Shown here: in pieces, positions 54,301 through 61,288 of the stretch | Numbering within the stretch: position 1 is the stretch's first letter | Layout: every line of letters starts with the position of its first letter | Origin: Candidatus Uabimicrobium amorphum | GTDB taxonomy: Bacteria; Planctomycetota; Uabimicrobiia; Uabimicrobiales; Uabimicrobiaceae | Direction of reading: 5' to 3' | NCBI RefSeq assembly: GCF_009002475.1 | Contig: NZ_AP019860.1 | Location: 4,216,001 to 4,280,000 of the forward strand | DNA length: 64,000 bases | Notes under the pieces: model-generated | The model's database searches: none | What the model was told of the DNA's origin: nothing | The model's input: the letters and a program-made list of their open reading frames with translations, nothing else | Position numbers and translations under genes: made by a program

Positions 54301-54603
54301 ATGGCTAAAATACTAAAAATAAATCTTGCGGTTATGTTTTTTTACAATCTCATTATACATGCCATCTATACTCCTCTTGTTCGGGGGCAGGAACACTATA
54401 CGTTGGGAATTCTGTTTTTGTTAGCTTTGATTACAGGACTTCACGCAATTATTTGTCTAATCTTGGCAATTAAAGAAAAAGTGAAGCCTCCCATCGATCG
54501 CGAATCCCATGCTTTGTACTACTTGGCAGCAGCAGCAATTGTTTTAATCGTAGGTTTTGGCACTTGTTTTGCTGGTATCATTGTGGAAGAAAAATTTTAT
54601 TAA
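54301..54603 (+). CDS. Small hydrophobic membrane protein
   Basis: 100 residues with three membrane helices ('INLAVMFFYNLIIHAIYTPL', 'LGILFLLALITGLHAIICLI', 'LYYLAAAAIVLIVGFGTCFA'). No motif beyond this is recognised. It lies 24 bp after the preceding gene and 63 bp before the Lgt-like gene, so it may belong to the same envelope-related operon. Confidence 0.65.
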   Translation: MAKILKINLAVMFFYNLIIHAIYTPLVRGQEHYTLGILFLLALITGLHAIICLILAIKEKVKPPIDRESHALYYLAAAAIVLIVGFGTCFAGIIVEEKFY

Positions 54604-54666
54604 GTTTTTCTATCCCAAAGTGACTTAATTTTACCCAAGTGAATCTTTACGTTTTGTTTTGGACAA

Positions 54667-55434
54667 GTGAGACATCGCATGCAACTACCGTTTGATTTTA
54701 AAATAGCGGGTGTACATATTGACTCGCATTTGTTGTTTGAAATTCTCGCATACATTATTGCATATCGCTATTACATATATTTGCGTAGTGGTTGCCAAGA
54801 TAAGATACATTCCAAAAATCGCATTGCAATTATTGTGGGAGCTGCAGTAGGTGCTTTAGTACTTTCAAAGGTTTTGGGGGTTCTAGAGCATCCACAGTTT
54901 TTTACGCTACCGTTTTCGAAAAAAATTTTGTTTTTTATGTCGACAAAAACGATTGTGGGTGGGCTTCTTGGTGGCTTAATAGGTGTTGAGTGGACAAAAA
55001 AAATCATTGGAGAAAAGAATTCATCTGGCGACTTATTTTGTTTTCCCATCATTCTTGGTATGATTGTGGGACGCATCGGTTGTTTTTTGTCAGGTATTGA
55101 GGATGGAACTCACGGAATCGAAACAACATTTTTCTTGGGAATGGATTTAGGAGATGGTCTTAGACGACACCCCACCGCTTTATATGAAATATTTGTGTTG
55201 TTGAGTATATGGGGAACTCTATTAATTGTACGCCGTGAAAAATCTCTTCGCGATGGCTTTTTGTTTGAGCTATTTATGATTTTTTATCTTGGATGGCGTC
55301 TATTTATTGAGTTTTTTAAACCCGTTTATTACTACGAATCGTTGGGGGTGTCGGCGATTCAGATGGCGTGTATTTGTGGACTACTTTATTACTTGTATAA
55401 GCAGTTTTCTTTCACCAAACAAAAAACTAATTAG
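54667..55434 (+). CDS. Prolipoprotein diacylglyceryl transferase (Lgt)-like membrane protein
   Basis: 255 residues with about seven hydrophobic helices. Lgt-family features are 'STKTIVGGLLGGLIGVEW', 'GMIVGRIGCFLSG' (compare GRxGNFxNG of Lgt) and 'RHPTALYEI' (compare HPSQLYE). The essential-looking Asn of the Lgt signature is Cys here, so this belongs to an Lgt-like subfamily and may move a diacylglyceryl or other lipid group onto something other than prolipoproteins. The start is GTG 54667 or ATG 54679; neither has a strong ribosome site. It is followed 53 bp later by the radical SAM gene; the pairing suggests lipid modification. Confidence 0.78.
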   Translation: MRHRMQLPFDFKIAGVHIDSHLLFEILAYIIAYRYYIYLRSGCQDKIHSKNRIAIIVGAAVGALVLSKVLGVLEHPQFFTLPFSKKILFFMSTKTIVGGLLGGLIGVEWTKKIIGEKNSSGDLFCFPIILGMIVGRIGCFLSGIEDGTHGIETTFFLGMDLGDGLRRHPTALYEIFVLLSIWGTLLIVRREKSLRDGFLFELFMIFYLGWRLFIEFFKPVYYYESLGVSAIQMACICGLLYYLYKQFSFTKQKTN

Positions 55435-55487
55435 GTGTCAGATGCTCTCTAAGAGGAGAAGTCCACCTGAGACAAAGAGAATATATT

Positions 55488-56867
55488 ATGGCAACGAGAA
55501 ACTATATTTATTATGAGCTTACAAACAGTGTCTGTAGTCAATGTTTAAAAAAATTAGAGGCAAAGATTGTCTTTCAAAATGACCGCGTATATATGCTAAA
55601 GAATTGTTTGGAGCATGGGCGCGAAAAAGTTCTCATTTCTAGTGATGTGGAATACTATAAAAAATGTCGTGATTTTAATAAACCTGGGGACCTACCTCTG
55701 AAATTTAATACACAAGTTAAGTATGGATGTCCCTACGATTGCGGCTTATGCCCTGATCATGAACAGCACTCTTGTCTAACACTTATCGAGGTGACAGATC
55801 GCTGCAATTTGACATGTCCGACTTGTTATTCCGTTTCGGGACCAAACATCGGTAAACATCGTACATTAGAAGAAATTGAACGTATGTTAGACATTGTTGT
55901 GGCAAATGAAGGTGAGCCAGATGTTGTACAGATTAGTGGCGGAGAACCGACCGTACACCCTGATTTTTTTACCATTCTCGATATGGCCAAACAAAGACCT
56001 ATTCGCCATCTAATGGTCAATACCAATGGAATACGTATCGCCAAAGATAAAAAGTTTGTGGAAAAACTCGCTACGTATATGCCCGGTTTTGAGATTTATT
56101 TACAATTTGACTCTTTTGATCCGGAAGTGTTGAAATCTTTACGTGGACAAGATCTAAGAGAAATGCGCGAGCAAGCAATGCGCCACTTGAATGAGTTTGA
56201 TATTTCTACTACTTTGGTTGTTACTCTACAAAAAGGTTTGAACGATACAGAGGTGGGCAAAATTTTAGATTATGCCGTTAAGCAGGATTGTGTTCGCGGT
56301 GTCACGTATCAGCCAACGCAAATCGCCGGTAGATTAGATAATTTTGATCCTCAGAAAGACCGTGTAACTCTTGGCGAAGTAAGAACATCTATTCTTGAAC
56401 AGTCCAGCTTGTTTTCTCCACAAGATATTGTACCTGTTCCTTGTCATCCCGATGCAATTGCCATGGCCTACGCTTTCAAAATAGGCGGTGAAGTGATACC
56501 TTTAACTCGTTATTTTGACCCCCAAGATCTATTGACCACTTCGCAAAACACCATAAATTTTGAAAACCTCCCTGAAATACGCGAAAAAATGAAAAATATC
56601 TTTAGCACGGGAGCTTCGAATGAGAGTGCGTCAAGTGAATTACAATCCATAATGTGTTGCCTTCCACAGATAGACCTTCCGCAACTTAGCTACCGAAACT
56701 TATTTCGCATTATAATTATGCAATTTTATGATGCTTACAACTTTGATGTGCGTGGAGTGAAAAAATCCTGTGTTCATATTGTCCATAAGGATGGACGCAT
56801 TATTCCTTTTGACACTATGAATTTGTTCTACCGCGATGAAAAAGTTTTAGAGCAACTAATCAATTAA
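55488..56867 (+). CDS. Radical SAM protein of the MJ0619/Tes-like family
   Basis: 459 residues. An N-terminal Cys-rich part ('SVCSQCLKKLEAKIVF', 'NCLEHG') and 'YGCPYDCGLCPDHEQHSC' precede the radical SAM triad 'TDRCNLTCPTCY' (C-x3-C-x2-C), 'QISGGEPTVHPDFF', and further Cys near residue 400 ('MCCLP'). This layout, with extra Fe-S clusters before and after the core, matches the archaeal MJ0619/tetraether synthase family and its bacterial homologues. That archaeal enzyme joins lipid tails by carbon-carbon bonds; the bacterial substrates are largely unknown. Adjacent to the Lgt-like protein. Confidence 0.85.
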   Translation: MATRNYIYYELTNSVCSQCLKKLEAKIVFQNDRVYMLKNCLEHGREKVLISSDVEYYKKCRDFNKPGDLPLKFNTQVKYGCPYDCGLCPDHEQHSCLTLIEVTDRCNLTCPTCYSVSGPNIGKHRTLEEIERMLDIVVANEGEPDVVQISGGEPTVHPDFFTILDMAKQRPIRHLMVNTNGIRIAKDKKFVEKLATYMPGFEIYLQFDSFDPEVLKSLRGQDLREMREQAMRHLNEFDISTTLVVTLQKGLNDTEVGKILDYAVKQDCVRGVTYQPTQIAGRLDNFDPQKDRVTLGEVRTSILEQSSLFSPQDIVPVPCHPDAIAMAYAFKIGGEVIPLTRYFDPQDLLTTSQNTINFENLPEIREKMKNIFSTGASNESASSELQSIMCCLPQIDLPQLSYRNLFRIIIMQFYDAYNFDVRGVKKSCVHIVHKDGRIIPFDTMNLFYRDEKVLEQLIN

Positions 56868-56916
56868 TTCGGTAAAAAGAGATAACACTCAGAAACATTT
56901 GTAGAAGGGAATATTG

Positions 56917-59900
56917 GTGAGTATTTCACAAAATCACGTTTTTGACAACTATCAAATCCTTGATGAAATTGGACGTGGCGGAATGGGGGTTGTCTACAAA
57001 TGTAAGGAAATGAGTTCTCAGCGTATTTTCGCGGTAAAATTTTTGTTGCAAAACAATAAGGCGATTTCGCAAAAAAGATTTTTGCGTGAAGCGAAGATAT
57101 TGGGAAATTTACATCATCCCAATATTATCTCTGTCTATAACGCTGGAGTATACGAAGGACATTTATATATCGTCATGGAGTTGTTACGAGGACAAACTTT
57201 AGATGATTTTGTGTGGGAAAATTGGTCTATTCGTGAACGAGTAATGATTATTGAAAAAATAGCTGTTGCACTGAACTATGCCCACGAAAAAGATGTGATT
57301 CATCGTGATCTTAAACCATCAAATATTTTTATCGAAGAAAATGGTAACCCTAAGATATTGGATTTTGGACTTGCAAAATCTACAAAACTTACCAAGGAAC
57401 AATTAACGCAAACCCATGAGGTTATGGGGTCACCTCATTATATGTCTCCGGAACAGGTTCGTGGTAGAGCAGTTGATCAACGAACGGATATTTACTCTCT
57501 TGGTTGTATTTTATTTGAAGTGCTTAGCGGCGAGAAAATGACGCAGGGAAGTACGGTTGTGGAAATTTTTTATAATTTACGTATGGGAAAGCGTCGTTCT
57601 CTTAAGAAGTTGGTGCCTAATGTTCCTAAGGCCCTCGATTGCATTTGTGCACAGGCAACGCGTGAGCGTAGATTTCGTTACTGGAAGATGAAGGAATTTC
57701 TCGAAGATTTACGTCGATATTTACAAGGCCGTCGTGTTTGGGATCGTAGTAAGACTTATGCTGTAGCCATTTGTTTTATTCTATTCACCATGCTTTTTAC
57801 ATTTAAAATGTTACAAACTACCGGCAAAACACAACAGACAACGATTGACAAAATCGTAAAACCTTCGAGTGACATCCACATACACATAAAGGCAATAAAA
57901 AAAGAAATATCTCGGGGGGACTATATAACGGCTTTTTATTCCTACCAAGAAGCTCTCCGGTTATTTCCGCAACACCAAAAAAAAATGTTTCCTTTGCAAT
58001 TACTTACTTTACTGGGTTCAAAGCAATATGGTCAAATTGTGTCTAAGCACTCTAACGTTGCTCATAATAATCAGCCTGTTGTACTGTTGGCTATTGCAGA
58101 GAGTTGTTTGCACTACCATTTTTATAAGCGAGCAAAGCGTGTATTAGAAAATAGTACTGTCTTTTCTAAAGAAGAATATCGTTCTGGTATATCGCAGCAA
58201 GATGCTTTACTCTTTTTAAGAGCAAAAATTTTTTACCAGGAGCGCATTGCGAATATCAATATAAACGTGCAATTACAGAAGCAGTTTTCACAGCTTCTGC
58301 AAACTATAGCACCTCAAAATCGTGAGAAACTCGCAAATGTTTACCCCGAGTACTATCATTACCTGGGAGAGGTATCTTTGCAAGAAAAGAATTTTGAGGA
58401 AGCTTTTCTGTACATGCATAAATCTTATCACCTTAGTTTTGATCCCCTCACGCGAATTCGAATGTTGGAATGTGTACCAAAAATTAAACGAAGCCGTGGA
58501 ACACTGCACATTCAAAATTTGGATTTGTACACATACTTATGTGAACTTCTAATGAAATTAATTGAAGAGGAACCTATGGTCGCCCGACATCACTACTGGT
58601 TAGGAAGGATACATTGGTTAAAAGGGAAAACGAGTTTGGCGTGTAAAAGTTTGCAGCGATCCGTTGAGTTGGGGTTTCAAGACTCTAGAGTACTTAATTT
58701 ATTACTGCAAATTAGTGCAAAACACATTGTGCGTAATCAGAATATACTCGAATTGTTTATTAAACGATTTTCGATATACGAAAGAATAGCAAGTCCAGAT
58801 ATGATAAATTTTTATGTCGCGAAACAAAGGCAAATATCATATGTGGCCGATTATCGTTTGCATCAGGAACGATTGCGTAACTACCAAAAGAATAAGAAGC
58901 AAATTTATAAAATCTTTGAAAAAAGTCATCCGGAAGCCGCAAAAACAATTTTATATTTATTGCCAGCAGCGCCAGAGGTACTTAAACCACTGCAACGTGA
59001 TTTTCCTAAGCTATTTGATAAGTCGATAAAGCAATTTTATTACAACAAGAAAATGCAACTGTATTGCTACTATTTGCTATACTTGTATAATCATCGTGAT
59101 ATAGAAATGGAAAGTACTATAAGTAAAAATGCATCGCATATCTTTTATGGTATTTTATGTGACGAACAGCAATCTGTTTTACTGCGTTATCTGGCGATAA
59201 ATATTTTGCTACGTGTTTGTAATTTCGAAACCATACAAAAATGGGGCGAAAAAATTTCTGGTAGTGGTCAATTCATTTATCATTTAGCCTTGTTTAAAGA
59301 GCGTCTTTACCAATTCGAAAAAGCGGAGTTTCAAACTCTGTGGCAATGGGCCGAACACAACGCTCCTTCTGGCGATCGGCCCATTCTGCAAGCGTTGATT
59401 TACGATATTTTGCTCAAAAGGGGAAGTGATCTTTTAATAAATAGACCCGCGAAAACATATTTAAATATGATATACGTATACTCGCGTACACAAGATGACA
59501 AACTATATATGCAAAGTAGGCAATATCTTCTAAATCAAATACAGCAGCCTTTTGAGGGCTACCATTCGACGATATACTATTATTTATTACAGCGCTGTAA
59601 CTTGTGGTTAGAGAAAAACAATGATATTTTAAAAATCGGTCTGAAAAAGAAATTGTTCCAAAAATTAGCTTTACAGTTTTTACTCAAAAATGTAGATGAA
59701 CGCAAATCGCGCGATTATAGTTCGTTGCGAAAACAAATTTATAATATAATGCTAGACGCATCCGATATTGATACTGCAATTATTGCGGGAAAAGTGTGGT
59801 GTTGTTTACTCAAAGGTGAGAAAGACTATCATCGACAAATTAATATATTTTTAAATGAAAGTCGCATTTCTTATTTTGCTCGGGCAATGATTTATTTTTA

Positions 59901-61152
59901 TTCATTGAACGACACTAGTGTATCAGCATATTTTCAGAAATATTTGGTAAAAAAAAGTTCTGATGAGTTACACAATACATTGAGACTTGTTGACGGTATA
60001 AACGTTGTGGATCAGAATCTCTTACAAGGACTTATTTTGAAGTTTCAACAACATGTGTTTTCCATGGCCGATTTCTACCGATTACTAGATGATCCTAAGC
60101 AAGCAGGATTACATCGGCAATTGCTAAGTAATTACTTAACTAGTCCTGTTGGTGAACAAATAATTGATTTTCCTATTCGTATATTTTGTGAAAATCCCAA
60201 ACCGCGAACTATGTTTCTTGTGAAAAAGTTACGCAAAAAATTACCAAAGTTAGAACAACGCGAGAAGCAAGCACGTTTGCAAAAGCGCAAACAAATCCGT
60301 CTGTTATTGAATGCTCACCTTGCAAAACAAAGAGAGAAACCAGGGGAGCGGCAGTTGGCGTTGTGGATGAGTAAAGCTATTTATTTACGTGACAATGCTA
60401 TTGCGCGAGAATATAAAAAATGGCAAAAATTGAATACTCAAAGAAAAAAAGACTTTGCCCAAGGATTTTACATGCGCCTAAAAACTGTTTTTATTCAGCA
60501 TCAACGACGCGAATATATAAAGCAATTCTTAAAGTTTGGGCGACTTGTACATTCTTTTCCTTTAAATAAAAGTTATTTTGAAGACGACAGTTACCACAAA
60601 TATCTCGTTTTTTTTCGTCAGCAAATAAAAGATAAGGATTTTCGCCAAAACGCTTTACTGGAATTAAACAGAGCCTACGATTTTGACCGCACATCTTGTC
60701 GGTACTTATTGGAAAGAGCTATTATTTACTGTTTTTTAGGAAAAAAGACACAAGCACTTCATTTATTAAATACAGCATTGGAAATAGATCCTCACGATAT
60801 TTTTTGTCGATTAAAAAAAATCGAAATGGAAGTTTCGCAAAGAAATATACATCACCAGTTAGTCCATCATTTGGATGAGCTATTTGAAAAAACAACCCAG
60901 CGTTTTCTTTTGCTGCGTATTGCGAAGATTTACGAGCAAATGAACAATGTGAAGTCAGATGAGGTTTTTATAAAAAAAGCGCGATTCATTTATGAAAAAT
61001 TGTATATGCAAGATGCATATGACGTAGAGATTCTAAAAAAACTTGTCGCAACTTATCCCAAAGACCATAGTTTATATAAAGTTTGGACAAATGCATTGCA
61101 AATTGTCGTTGGTGAAATTCAAAGTCACCAGTTACCCATCAATGTGAAGTAA
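56917..61152 (+). CDS. Ser/Thr protein kinase with membrane helix and long helical-repeat domain
   Basis: The GTG at 56917 is used (1411 residues), 6 bases after GAAGGGA; a TTG one codon earlier is too close. The kinase (10-270) is complete: 'IGRGGMGVVYKC', 'FAVKFL', 'VIHRDLKPSNIFI', 'LDFGLAKS', 'GSPHYMSPEQ' and 'TDIYSLGCILFEVL'. One membrane helix lies at ~285-303. More than 1000 helical residues follow, with recognisable TPR units in places ('FLYMHKSYHLSF', 'SLACKSLQRSVELGFQD', 'ALHLLNTALEIDPHDIF'), Arg/Lys/Tyr-rich overall. Probably an active receptor-type kinase with a protein-binding exterior. It starts 46 bp after the radical SAM gene. Confidence 0.92.
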   Translation: MSISQNHVFDNYQILDEIGRGGMGVVYKCKEMSSQRIFAVKFLLQNNKAISQKRFLREAKILGNLHHPNIISVYNAGVYEGHLYIVMELLRGQTLDDFVWENWSIRERVMIIEKIAVALNYAHEKDVIHRDLKPSNIFIEENGNPKILDFGLAKSTKLTKEQLTQTHEVMGSPHYMSPEQVRGRAVDQRTDIYSLGCILFEVLSGEKMTQGSTVVEIFYNLRMGKRRSLKKLVPNVPKALDCICAQATRERRFRYWKMKEFLEDLRRYLQGRRVWDRSKTYAVAICFILFTMLFTFKMLQTTGKTQQTTIDKIVKPSSDIHIHIKAIKKEISRGDYITAFYSYQEALRLFPQHQKKMFPLQLLTLLGSKQYGQIVSKHSNVAHNNQPVVLLAIAESCLHYHFYKRAKRVLENSTVFSKEEYRSGISQQDALLFLRAKIFYQERIANININVQLQKQFSQLLQTIAPQNREKLANVYPEYYHYLGEVSLQEKNFEEAFLYMHKSYHLSFDPLTRIRMLECVPKIKRSRGTLHIQNLDLYTYLCELLMKLIEEEPMVARHHYWLGRIHWLKGKTSLACKSLQRSVELGFQDSRVLNLLLQISAKHIVRNQNILELFIKRFSIYERIASPDMINFYVAKQRQISYVADYRLHQERLRNYQKNKKQIYKIFEKSHPEAAKTILYLLPAAPEVLKPLQRDFPKLFDKSIKQFYYNKKMQLYCYYLLYLYNHRDIEMESTISKNASHIFYGILCDEQQSVLLRYLAINILLRVCNFETIQKWGEKISGSGQFIYHLALFKERLYQFEKAEFQTLWQWAEHNAPSGDRPILQALIYDILLKRGSDLLINRPAKTYLNMIYVYSRTQDDKLYMQSRQYLLNQIQQPFEGYHSTIYYYLLQRCNLWLEKNNDILKIGLKKKLFQKLALQFLLKNVDERKSRDYSSLRKQIYNIMLDASDIDTAIIAGKVWCCLLKGEKDYHRQINIFLNESRISYFARAMIYFYSLNDTSVSAYFQKYLVKKSSDELHNTLRLVDGINVVDQNLLQGLILKFQQHVFSMADFYRLLDDPKQAGLHRQLLSNYLTSPVGEQIIDFPIRIFCENPKPRTMFLVKKLRKKLPKLEQREKQARLQKRKQIRLLLNAHLAKQREKPGERQLALWMSKAIYLRDNAIAREYKKWQKLNTQRKKDFAQGFYMRLKTVFIQHQRREYIKQFLKFGRLVHSFPLNKSYFEDDSYHKYLVFFRQQIKDKDFRQNALLELNRAYDFDRTSCRYLLERAIIYCFLGKKTQALHLLNTALEIDPHDIFCRLKKIEMEVSQRNIHHQLVHHLDELFEKTTQRFLLLRIAKIYEQMNNVKSDEVFIKKARFIYEKLYMQDAYDVEILKKLVATYPKDHSLYKVWTNALQIVVGEIQSHQLPINVK

Positions 61153-61288
61153 AATGTGTAATTTGGATGATAATCTAGTTTAAATATTTGCCTTGATTTG
61201 ATTTGTGATCGCAAAAAAGTATTGTTTTACCAATAAATAATTACTATTCTAAAATATCTGAATGTTAATTAGTTGTATGGAGTAGCGC

